A DNA stretch of 31,755 bases, from NCBI GenBank assembly GCA_946480245.1, contig CAMLIZ010000045.1, forward strand, positions 1 to 31,755, written 5' to 3'. The position numbers and the translations under genes are program-made. This DNA comes from an uncultured Pseudomonadota bacterium. GTDB lineage: Bacteria; Pseudomonadota; Gammaproteobacteria; Burkholderiales; Burkholderiaceae. The notes under the pieces are model-generated. The model saw only the letters and a list, made by a program, of their open reading frames with translations, did no database searches and was not told where the DNA came from. Below are positions 15,646-22,406 of the stretch, piece by piece. Position 1 is the first letter of the stretch; each line of letters begins with the position of its first letter.

Positions 15646-18111
15646 TCAACCTGCCCCGGCGGCCACCTGCAGCGGCTCGGCCGGCGGCAGCAGGCCGCCT
15701 GCGGCATCAGGGACCTGCGGCTGCAGGCTGCGCTGCAGTGCCTCGTCGATCAGGCGCAGGACCGTGCGGGCGGATTCGTCCCACGAGAAGCGCGACACCG
15801 TGGCCGCAGCCTGCACCAGACGCTGGGCGCGCTGCTGCGGCGTCTCCGCCAGCGCTGCGTCGCAGGCCACCAGGAACTCGTCGGCCGAGGCGGCGATGCG
15901 TACCACGTCGCCGTACATCGACACCACGTCGCTCACCGGCGTGCTCACCACCGGCTTCTCGGCGGCCAGGTACTCCAGCGTCTTGGTGGGGCTGATGAAG
16001 CGCGTGTGCTCGTTGAGCGCGAAGGGCAGCAGGCACACGTCCCAGCCGGCCACCAGGGCGGGCAGGCGCTGGTAGCTCTGCTGTCCCAGCCAGTGGATGT
16101 TGGGGCGCTGCGGCAGCTGATGCTGCTCGATCTTGGCCACCGGGCCCACCATGACCACGTGCCAGTTGGGGCGCGCATCGGCCAGTGCGGCCACCAGGCC
16201 GAGGTCGACGCGTTCGTCGATCACGCCAAAGAAGCCGAGCCGCGGGGCCAGCAGATGCCCTTGCAGTTGCTCGGCGGCGAGGTACTCCTCGTGATGCTGC
16301 GTGATGCGCTCGGGCGCGTAATGCGCCGCATCCACCGAACTGGGCAGGCAGTGCACGTTGCTGTGCAGGTCCCGCTTGCTCAGGTAGAGGCTGGGGCCGC
16401 CGGTGAGCACGAGGTCGGCACGCTTGAGCAACGCCGTCTCGCGCTGGCGCATCTGGCGCGGCGCGCCCTTGAACGCCGAGAGCTCGTCCATGCAGTCGTA
16501 CACCACGAGGCGCGGCGCCAACTCGGCCAGCAGCGGCAGGGCCATCGGGGTGTAGAACCAGGTGATGTAGTCCTCCAGGGCCTCGTCCTGCAGCAGCTCG
16601 TGCAGCAGCGGCTTCAGCACCGCCAGCTGGTCGTCGTGGAATCCGCCGGCCTTGACCGGCGTGATGGGGCGCAGCACCAGCACGTTGTCGCACGGATTGC
16701 GGAACTCGAAATGCGGCTCGGCGCCTTCCTCGTAATGCGGCTCCTCGACGAACAGCACCCGATGCCGGTGCGCGATGCGCGACAGCAGGTGCTGGGGGCG
16801 CTGGAAGACGAAGTCCCAACGCAGGTGCGAAAACACGATGAGTGCGGTGTCCATGGATCGTTCTTTCTGTGCAGGGTGTGGGGGAAACGAAGGCGCCAGC
16901 CGCCGCTGCCAGCGCCGCAATGCCTTCGCGTAGGGGCGACACAGCAGCCGCTGCTGCGCCTGCAGCACCGGCCGGTCGGGTGAGGCGGCGTCCCACAGGC
17001 CGCTGTGGTGCCAGTGATCGGGTGCATCCCAGTCGGGACGGTCCACGATCGGGTACAGGCACAGGCCGAGCAGCGGCACGCCGCTCACGCGCAGGCGCCG
17101 TGCCTCGGCTGCCATCTCGTGCAGCCACTGCGCCCGGCCGCTGCCGAAGTGGCTGGTCTCCGCCAGCAGCATCGGCGTGCGATAGCGCTGCCAGGCCGCC
17201 AGGGCCAGTTCGCCGAAGGGCTTGCGGCGCCCGTCCTTCAGGTGCCAGGACAGGCGCCTTTCGGTGTGCACCTCCCACTGGCCGCTGTGATAGTGGTTCA
17301 GGCCGAGCAGATCCAGCCACTCGGGTGCGCCGCCCAACTGCGGCTCGGCACGGCCCGTGATCAGGTCCCAGGCCTGCCACTGGTAGGCCGCCACCTCGCG
17401 CGCCTGGCTGGCCAGATGCGGCGCATCGGGTGGCGGCACCACGTGCACCAGCGGCTCCACGTGCATGAAGCGCACGCCGGGATCGACCTGCCTCATCACG
17501 CGCATGGCGGCCAGAGCCGCCTGCGCGAGGCGGCACTTGATGGCATAGCCGCTGCGCAGCGACGACGACCGCACGCCACTGGCTTCGCCGTGCAGGCGCC
17601 GGCCACCGATCAGCGTGGTTTCCGACAACGCCCAGGCGAGAAAGCCGATCTCGTTGATCGGCGTGACGATCGTCGGCGCGCGCGCGTCGGGCGTGCCTTG
17701 CAGCGCCTCGGCCACCGCGCGCGCGAACGCGGCGAAACGCGGCACGAAGTCGTCGTGCAGCACATGCAGGTCGTCCGGCATGCCGTAATGCATCAGCGTC
17801 CACAGCACCTGCACCTGGTGGCGGTGCGCCGCGTGGGCGATGTCGCGCAGGCGGCGCAGGTCGTACACGCCGGGCCGCGGCTCTGCCAGGCGCCAGCCGA
17901 TGCTTTCGCGCACGGTGTGCAGGCCCATGCGCGCGCAGCGTGCGAAGTCGGAATCCAGTTGCGCGGCGTGGCCGCTGGCCGCGCTCATGTCCAGCGGCTG
18001 GCCGTGGGCGTTGCGATGGTCGGCACCTTCGAAGCCGGCCATCCAGAACGAGCGCAACGGCACCGGCGTGCCAGGCCGGCCGGATGTGCGGATCGAGGGC
18101 ACCTCCTCCAT
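15646..18111 (-). CDS. Fused glycoside hydrolase-like and glycosyltransferase protein
   Basis: An uninterrupted 821-codon gene containing two proteins that look independent. Residues 1 to about 405 are a clan GH-A (family 1-like) hydrolase: FWMAGFEGADHRN at the start, a putative acid/base Glu154 in PINE, and a putative nucleophile Glu318 in LLAETSHFG. Residues 420-821 start MDTALIVFSHLRWDFVFQRP and form a complete GT-B glycosyltransferase (VDAAHY, LGFFGVIDERVDLGLV, SPTKTLEYLAAEKPVVSTPVSDVV). The junction (about 410-419, PHPAQKERS) reads like an intergenic spacer without a stop; an A/G-rich stretch before ATG 16854 could act as an internal ribosome-binding site. It starts 12 bases after the hemerythrin gene. 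It may make one bifunctional protein, or two by internal initiation. Confidence 0.85.
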   Translation of the reverse strand: MEEVPSIRTSGRPGTPVPLRSFWMAGFEGADHRNAHGQPLDMSAASGHAAQLDSDFARCARMGLHTVRESIGWRLAEPRPGVYDLRRLRDIAHAAHRHQVQVLWTLMHYGMPDDLHVLHDDFVPRFAAFARAVAEALQGTPDARAPTIVTPINEIGFLAWALSETTLIGGRRLHGEASGVRSSSLRSGYAIKCRLAQAALAAMRVMRQVDPGVRFMHVEPLVHVVPPPDAPHLASQAREVAAYQWQAWDLITGRAEPQLGGAPEWLDLLGLNHYHSGQWEVHTERRLSWHLKDGRRKPFGELALAAWQRYRTPMLLAETSHFGSGRAQWLHEMAAEARRLRVSGVPLLGLCLYPIVDRPDWDAPDHWHHSGLWDAASPDRPVLQAQQRLLCRPYAKALRRWQRRLAPSFPPHPAQKERSMDTALIVFSHLRWDFVFQRPQHLLSRIAHRHRVLFVEEPHYEEGAEPHFEFRNPCDNVLVLRPITPVKAGGFHDDQLAVLKPLLHELLQDEALEDYITWFYTPMALPLLAELAPRLVVYDCMDELSAFKGAPRQMRQRETALLKRADLVLTGGPSLYLSKRDLHSNVHCLPSSVDAAHYAPERITQHHEEYLAAEQLQGHLLAPRLGFFGVIDERVDLGLVAALADARPNWHVVMVGPVAKIEQHQLPQRPNIHWLGQQSYQRLPALVAGWDVCLLPFALNEHTRFISPTKTLEYLAAEKPVVSTPVSDVVSMYGDVVRIAASADEFLVACDAALAETPQQRAQRLVQAAATVSRFSWDESARTVLRLIDEALQRSLQPQVPDAAGGLLPPAEPLQVAAGAG

Positions 18112-18123
18112 TGCCCGTCCGCG

Positions 18124-18702
18124 TCAGTGAGAGGAGCGTGTGCCGGTTGAGGCGCCTCGCGCACCGCCGGAGCGCGAGGCATGCATCGCCTCGCTCACGT
18201 CGGGCTCGTTGTCGTCGGTCAGGCCTTTCTCGGCCCACAGCGCCTGATGTCGCTGCTGCATGTCCGGCAGCAGCGAGTCCCACGCGATCTTGGCGCGGCC
18301 GAGCTGCTCGAACATCTCGCCTTCTTCTTCCTTCACATGGTGCTTCACGTATTCGCTTAGCACGGTCATGTGGGCCTTGAACTGCGGATCGTCCGGCGCC
18401 AGCTCACGCAGCTCGGCGATCAGGTGCTTCAGGCTGGCGTGCTCCACCACCGCCTCGTCGATCATGCCGTCCTCGCTCTTCTGAGCCAGCGCCTCGCGCG
18501 CGGCCGGATAGAACAACTCTTCCTCGAGCTGCGCATGCGCCTCCAGCTCGTCGCAGATGCGCATGGCCAGTTGCTGGCAGGCCTGCGGGTCGCTTTGCGC
18601 GTCGAGCTTGTCGAAGTCGCGCAGATGCTTTCTCACATGCTTGTGGTCTTCCTTCAACAGCTCGAGCGTCTGCTCGCGTGCCGTCGCTTGTCGTGCAGCC
18701 AT
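18124..18702 (-). CDS. Hemerythrin HHE domain protein
   Basis: A 192-residue soluble protein with a four-helix hemerythrin-type diiron domain. Putative ligands are His20 (LKEDHKHVRKHL), His56 and Glu60 (HAQLEEELFYPA), His88 (EHASLKHLI), and His121/His122 with Glu126 (YVKHHVKEEEGEMF). Such proteins bind oxygen, nitric oxide or iron and often serve stress resistance. The C-terminal 40 residues are polar and Ser/Gly/Arg-rich. An AAGGAG precedes the ATG. It is the first gene of a minus-strand operon leading into sugar-modifying enzymes, an unusual combination. A near-consensus sigma-54 element (18754-18768, minus) lies about 50 bases upstream, divergent from a perfect one for the next gene. Confidence 0.9.
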   Translation of the reverse strand: MAARQATAREQTLELLKEDHKHVRKHLRDFDKLDAQSDPQACQQLAMRICDELEAHAQLEEELFYPAAREALAQKSEDGMIDEAVVEHASLKHLIAELRELAPDDPQFKAHMTVLSEYVKHHVKEEEGEMFEQLGRAKIAWDSLLPDMQQRHQALWAEKGLTDDNEPDVSEAMHASRSGGARGASTGTRSSH

Positions 18703-18753
18703 GGGTGCGCTCCTTCAATGAATGTGAAAGTGGAGATCGGTCGGCTCCACCGG

Positions 18754-18768
18754 GCAAAAGCCGTTCCA
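18754..18768 (-). promoter_or_regulatory. Putative sigma-54 promoter for the hemerythrin operon
   Basis: On the minus strand it reads TGGAAC-GGCTT-TTGC, one mismatch from TGGCAC-N5-TTGC, with the invariant GG-N10-GC intact. The expected transcript start is about 40 bases before the hemerythrin ATG. Confidence 0.55.
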
Positions 18769-18775
18769 TGCGAAT

Positions 18776-18790
18776 TGGCACAGCACTTGC
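18776..18790 (+). promoter_or_regulatory. Sigma-54 promoter, exact -24/-12 match
   Basis: TGGCAC (18776-18781), spacer AGCAC, TTGC (18787-18790) matches the sigma-54 consensus exactly and lies in an intergenic gap. The expected transcript start near 18802 is about 20 bases upstream of the ATG at 18822, leaving room for its ribosome-binding site (about 18809-18814). Confidence 0.75.
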
Positions 18791-18821
18791 CGCACGCCTG
18801 CCTTCAGCAGAGGAATCGAGC

Positions 18822-19121
18822 ATGGCCACTTCACCGGAGAAGCGCACCACGCGCCGTCGTCGCGACCAGATGGCCGGCCCCGGCGAACAGGTGTTGCCGC
18901 GCCGCCCCGACGAGCGCGACGAATCCGCCGACAGCCAGGGCGAAGGTGTGCGCGACGTCATGCGGCAGGCCGCAGACGACCTGCAGCACGGGCTGCAGGA
19001 GACGGACCGCAAGCCCGTGGTGGAGCGGGCCTACGAGCAGCAGAAAGGCGAGGGCGTGCCGGGCACGGCACCGGCTGCGCCGGACCGCTCCGGCGCGGGC
19101 GCGCGCAAGACAGGCCGTTGA
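18822..19121 (+). CDS. Small charged hypothetical protein
   Basis: A 99-residue, very hydrophilic, probably disordered protein, rich in Arg, Glu, Asp and Gln: MATSPEKRTTRRRRDQMAGP, then a central stretch DVMRQAADDLQHGLQETDRK that could form one helix, and a Gly/Pro/Ala/Arg tail ending ARKTGR. There is no signal peptide, membrane segment or recognised domain. The start at 18822 is supported by AGAGGA seven bases upstream and by the exact sigma-54 promoter just before it; in-frame ATGs further upstream would run through that promoter. Size, charge and context resemble small stress-associated proteins of Burkholderiales, but I do not assign a function. Confidence 0.7.
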   Translation: MATSPEKRTTRRRRDQMAGPGEQVLPRRPDERDESADSQGEGVRDVMRQAADDLQHGLQETDRKPVVERAYEQQKGEGVPGTAPAAPDRSGAGARKTGR

Positions 19122-19323
19122 AGCCGCAGTGCATTTCTTGCGGCAACGCAGCACCTGCTTGCGAGCAATCGACGGGCCCGTCCCCCGCACGTCGAGGGGA
19201 TTGCATGCATGCAGCGCGGCAATGGCGGCGCAGCTGTTTTCACTCGTGCGCCGAGCGCGCGCGTGTGCCAAGAAGCGTTGCGTTCCAGAAGCTTCGTTAC
19301 TTCCGGCGATTTCGTGAAATGTT

Positions 19324-19338
19324 TGGCACGTGAGTTGC
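19324..19338 (+). promoter_or_regulatory. Sigma-54 promoter upstream of rpoN, exact -24/-12 match
   Basis: TGGCAC (19324-19329), spacer GTGAG, TTGC (19335-19338). The extended context TTGGCACG-N3-GTTGC also fits. The expected transcript start is near 19350, about 20 bases before the rpoN ATG at 19371, with GGGAGA (19361-19366) as ribosome-binding site. It implies that sigma-54 drives its own gene. The rest of the 249-base gap (19122-19370) shows no other clear signal and no recognisable activator site. Confidence 0.78.
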
Positions 19339-19370
19339 GTTAGGGCCTGCACACCCCAGCGGGAGAATGA

Positions 19371-20825
19371 ATGAACACACCCAGCAACGCGCTGCGCATC
19401 GAACAACGGCAACACCAGACGCTGACCCCGCGTCTGCAACAGGCTGTTCGGCTGCTGCAGCTGTCGTCGCTCGATTTCGCGCAGGAAGTCCAGCAGGCGC
19501 TCGACAGCAACCCTTTCCTCGAAGAAGACAGCGAGGCCGCCGCAGCGCAGGCCGCGGCCGCGGAGCCGACCGCGGCTGACGTGCCCGCCACATGGGAGCA
19601 GGTGCCCGAGGCGCAGGTCGACGGCTCGGCGGCCGCAGAACCCACATGGGAGCGTGACGGTTGGACCGCCACCGTCGGCGCGGGCGGCCGCCCCTCGGGC
19701 GCCGACGGCGAGCTCGATCTGGTGGAGATGATGGCGGCCGACGTGTCGCTGCGCGACCACCTGCACGGCCAGGTGAACGTGATGCCGCTGTCGGCACGCG
19801 ACCAGATGCTGACCATGCTGATCATCGAGTCGCTCGACGAGGACGGCTATCTGCGCGTGCCGCTCGACGAACTGCTGCAGATGGCCGAGCTGCAGCCGCC
19901 GGCCGACATCGACGAAATCAAGGTCGCGCTCAAGCTCGTGCAGTCACTCGACCCGAGCGGCGTGGCCGCGCGCGACGTGCGCGAATGCCTGCTGCTGCAG
20001 TTGCGTAGCTTCGAGGACGAGCGCGAACGCGAGCTCGCGCGCCGCATCGTCACCGAGCACCTCGACCGCCTGGCCACGCGCGACATTCCGCATCTGGCGC
20101 GCGCACTCGATCATTCGGCCGCCCACGTGGAATCGGTGTGCGAGCGCATCCGCCACCTCGATCCGCGCCCCGGTTGGCGCTTCGGTGCGTCGAATGTGCA
20201 GTACGTGACGCCCGACGTGATCGTGCGCAAGGGCAAGAACAACCAGTGGTTCACGATGCTGAACCCCGACGTGGTGCCCAAGGTGCGCCTGAACCAGATG
20301 TATGCGGAGCTGTTTCAGCAGCATCGCGAGTCGGGTCACGCGGAACTGGCGGCGCACCTGCGCGAGGCGCGGTGGACCGTGCGCAACGTGGAGCAGCGCT
20401 TTTCCACGATCCTCGACGTGGCCGAGGCGATCGTGCGGCACCAGAAGCACTTCTTCGACTTCGGGCCGCTGGCCATGAAGCCGTTGGGCCTGCGCGAGAT
20501 CGCCGAGGAACTGGGGCTGCACGAATCCACCGTGTGCCGCGTGACCAACAACAAGTACATGGCCACGCCCGCCGGCGTGTTCGAGCTGAAGTACTTCTTC
20601 TCGCGCGCGCTGCCCACGCCCGATGGCGGCGCCGCATCCGCCACGGCCATCCGCGGCATGATCCGCGACATGATCGAGGCCGAAAGCGCGATGGACCCGC
20701 TGTCCGATGCGCAGATCGCGCGCCAACTGGCACGGCAAGGCTATTCGGTGGCCCGGCGCACGGTCACCAAGTACCGGCAGATGATGAAGCTGCCAGCGGT
20801 GGAAAAGCGGCGCCGGCACGCTTGA
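19371..20825 (+). CDS. rpoN: RNA polymerase sigma-54 factor RpoN
   Basis: A 484-residue sigma-54 factor. Region I (1 to about 50) is typical: QRQHQTLTPRLQQAVRLLQLSSLDF with NPFLEE. A variable acidic/Ala-rich region II (about 50-110) follows. The core-binding domain has LIIESLDEDGYL and LKLVQSLDPSGVAARDVRECLLLQL. The C-terminal DNA-binding part has the helix-turn-helix LREIAEELGLHESTVCRVTNNKYM and the RpoN box ARRTVTKYR (461-469). It recognises -24/-12 promoters and needs an AAA+ activator. The usual neighbours lptB and hpf/ptsN are absent, suggesting a relocated or second rpoN copy. An exact sigma-54 promoter precedes it, and a hairpin terminator follows. Confidence 0.95.
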   Translation: MNTPSNALRIEQRQHQTLTPRLQQAVRLLQLSSLDFAQEVQQALDSNPFLEEDSEAAAAQAAAAEPTAADVPATWEQVPEAQVDGSAAAEPTWERDGWTATVGAGGRPSGADGELDLVEMMAADVSLRDHLHGQVNVMPLSARDQMLTMLIIESLDEDGYLRVPLDELLQMAELQPPADIDEIKVALKLVQSLDPSGVAARDVRECLLLQLRSFEDERERELARRIVTEHLDRLATRDIPHLARALDHSAAHVESVCERIRHLDPRPGWRFGASNVQYVTPDVIVRKGKNNQWFTMLNPDVVPKVRLNQMYAELFQQHRESGHAELAAHLREARWTVRNVEQRFSTILDVAEAIVRHQKHFFDFGPLAMKPLGLREIAEELGLHESTVCRVTNNKYMATPAGVFELKYFFSRALPTPDGGAASATAIRGMIRDMIEAESAMDPLSDAQIARQLARQGYSVARRTVTKYRQMMKLPAVEKRRRHA

Positions 20826-20839
20826 ACCGAACGTTCGGT
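20826..20839. repeat. Perfect 14-base palindrome after rpoN
   Basis: ACCGAACGTTCGGT starts at the base after the rpoN stop codon and is a perfect inverted repeat; TG...CA flanks extend the symmetry with one mismatched pair. It is separate from the terminator hairpin 7 bases further on. It resembles dimeric repressor operators in style, but no promoter follows. Confidence 0.6.
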
Positions 20840-20845
20840 ACAAAA

Positions 20846-20869
20846 AACGGGGCCTTCGCGGCCCCGTTT
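20846..20869. terminator. Bidirectional terminator between rpoN and the low-complexity gene
   Basis: A 9-base-pair stem AACGGGGCC/GGCCCCGTT with loop TTCGC. On the minus strand the stem runs into six consecutive T, so it is strong for the minus-strand gene, whose stop lies 18 bases away. On the plus strand only three T follow, so it is weaker for rpoN. Confidence 0.85.
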
Positions 20870-20886
20870 GCATGCGCTGCCTTGCC

Positions 20887-22161
20887 TCAGCTCGACTTCG
20901 ACGACGAGCCGCCTGTGCCGGTGCTGCTGCCCGAGGTAGACGACGAGCCGGTGAGGTTGGAGCTTGCCTGCGAGCCGCTGCCGGTGTTGGCGGATGACGC
21001 GCCCTGCATGCCGCTGCGGCCGCCAGTGCCCGCCCCGATGCTGGTGCTGCTGGTGCCGCTGTCGGTGCCACTCACGCTGGTGCCCTGCGTGCCCGACTGG
21101 CTGCCGGGTTGCGAACCCTGACGGTTGCGGCGCCACTGGCTGAACTCGTCGGAGAACTTGTTGTAGCGCTCCTTGCGCCAGTCGTCGTAATCCTTGTCCA
21201 GATTGCGCAACTGCTCGCTGCGCCACTGGTGGTAGTCGGGGTCGTGGTGCTGCTGCTGGCTGCCGTGGCTCGACATGCCCTGGCTGCCTTCACCATAGCC
21301 GCCGTGCATTCCGGTCAAGCCGTGCTGGCCGCCGTACTGCCCCTGACCCTGGCCGCCGGCGTAGCCGTACTGGCTGCCATAGCCGCCGCCATAGGCGTTG
21401 CTCCCCTGCTGGCCACCGAAATGGCCACCGCCGAAGCCCTGCGAGCCGTAGCCGCCTTGCATGCCGCCGCCCTGGCCTTGTCCGCCCTGGCCGCCACCGA
21501 ACGCGCCTTGCCAGCCGCCTTGCCAACCGCCGTGGCCGCCGCTGCCGGCAGCCATGCTGCCGTGGCCGCTGAAGTCGCCATAGCCGGTGTAGCCCTGGCC
21601 ACCCTGGCCCTGGCCGTGCTGGCTGCCGAAGCCGCTGCCCTGCTGGCTGCCATAGCCGCCGTACTGACCGCCTTGCTGCGAGCCGTACATGCCGCCGCTG
21701 CCACCGCCGTAGCCGCCACCACCGTAGCCGGGGTTCTGCTGGCCATACTGGCTGTAGCCGGCATCGCGTCCGTAGTTGCTGTACTGCTGCCCGCCGCTCT
21801 GGAAGCGGTTGTCATTGCTGTAGTAGCCACCCATGCCTGGCTCGTGGCTGCCGCCCTGGCCGCCGGCGTAACCGCCGCCCATGCCACCCTGGTTGCTGCC
21901 GTAGCCGCCATAGTTGTGGCCGCCTTGCGCCTGGTAGCCGCCGCTGCGCCCGTAGTCGCTGCTCTCGTTGCGGCGCGACCAGTCGGTGTCCTGGTTGCCT
22001 CCCGCGCTGTAGCCGCTGCCCTGGCTGCTCGAGCGTCCCTGCCAACGGCCGCTGCCGCCGCTGGATTGGCCATAGCGGTTTTCGCTGCCCGCGTCCCGTG
22101 TCCCCTGGTCGGACTGGCCACGGTGCTGGTCGCCGCCGCCGTAGTTGCTGTGCTGGTCCAT
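20887..22161 (-). CDS. Gly/Gln/Tyr/Ser-rich low-complexity protein
   Basis: A 424-residue protein dominated by imperfect repeats of YGGxG, YGSQ, GGQGGQ and GYGSQQGG, with many regularly spaced Tyr and Gln. This composition is like that of prion-like, phase-separating domains such as those of FUS. There is no signal peptide or membrane segment. One folded-looking charged island near residues 330-360 (PDYHQWRSEQLRNLDKDYDDWR, then ERYNKFSDEFSQWRRNR) interrupts the repeats; similar islands occur in stress-associated hypothetical proteins of Burkholderiales. The tail is Ser/Thr/Gly-rich and ends SSSKSS. The start at 22161 follows AAAGGAG. A strong terminator follows the gene. Function is unknown; cytoplasmic condensate formation is an attractive inference only. 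Confidence 0.8.
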   Translation of the reverse strand: MDQHSNYGGGDQHRGQSDQGTRDAGSENRYGQSSGGSGRWQGRSSSQGSGYSAGGNQDTDWSRRNESSDYGRSGGYQAQGGHNYGGYGSNQGGMGGGYAGGQGGSHEPGMGGYYSNDNRFQSGGQQYSNYGRDAGYSQYGQQNPGYGGGGYGGGSGGMYGSQQGGQYGGYGSQQGSGFGSQHGQGQGGQGYTGYGDFSGHGSMAAGSGGHGGWQGGWQGAFGGGQGGQGQGGGMQGGYGSQGFGGGHFGGQQGSNAYGGGYGSQYGYAGGQGQGQYGGQHGLTGMHGGYGEGSQGMSSHGSQQQHHDPDYHQWRSEQLRNLDKDYDDWRKERYNKFSDEFSQWRRNRQGSQPGSQSGTQGTSVSGTDSGTSSTSIGAGTGGRSGMQGASSANTGSGSQASSNLTGSSSTSGSSTGTGGSSSKSS

Positions 22162-22235
22162 CTGTGCTCCTTTCAGCAGAGTTGTGGTCCGTGGTGCGAA
22201 CGCGCGTGCATCCGTCACCCAGGCCTCTTGGTCCG

Positions 22236-22250
22236 GCAATCCCCATTCCT
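22236..22250 (-). promoter_or_regulatory. Weak sigma-54-like element upstream of the low-complexity gene
   Basis: On the minus strand: AGGAAT-GGGGA-TTGC. The -12 half and GG-N10-GC are intact, but the -24 half differs at three positions. Such partial matches arise by chance in GC-rich DNA; it is listed because it lies about 75 bases upstream of the gene in a region with strong sigma-54 signals. Confidence 0.25.
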
Positions 22251-22278
22251 CAGACACAGGCCGCGGTGCTGCTCGAGC

Positions 22279-22293
22279 GGGCACGGGGTTTGC
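22279..22293 (+). promoter_or_regulatory. Sigma-54-like element upstream of the receiver protein gene
   Basis: GGGCAC-GGGGT-TTGC differs from the consensus only at the first base and keeps GG-N10-GC. It lies 114 bases before the GTG start at 22407, giving a leader of about 100 bases. Moderate support only. Confidence 0.4.
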
Positions 22294-22406
22294 CTTGGCG
22301 ATTGCTTGTCGATGTCAACAAGCATTCATGCCATCACCGGACGAGCCGGCGTACGCTTGCACATCGTTCTCGGCGGCCGCCCGCGGCCGTCGCCTCAGGA
22401 GCTGCG

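Noticed and set aside
15514..16983. Plus-strand open frame opposite the fusion gene
   Set aside because: It is an antisense shadow with no ribosome-binding site and no recognisable protein character.
21290..22120. Repetitive DNA that might be a CRISPR array or tandem repeat
   Set aside because: The repeats are irregular, in codon register and explained by Gly/Gln/Tyr-rich coding. There are no constant repeat units with unique spacers.
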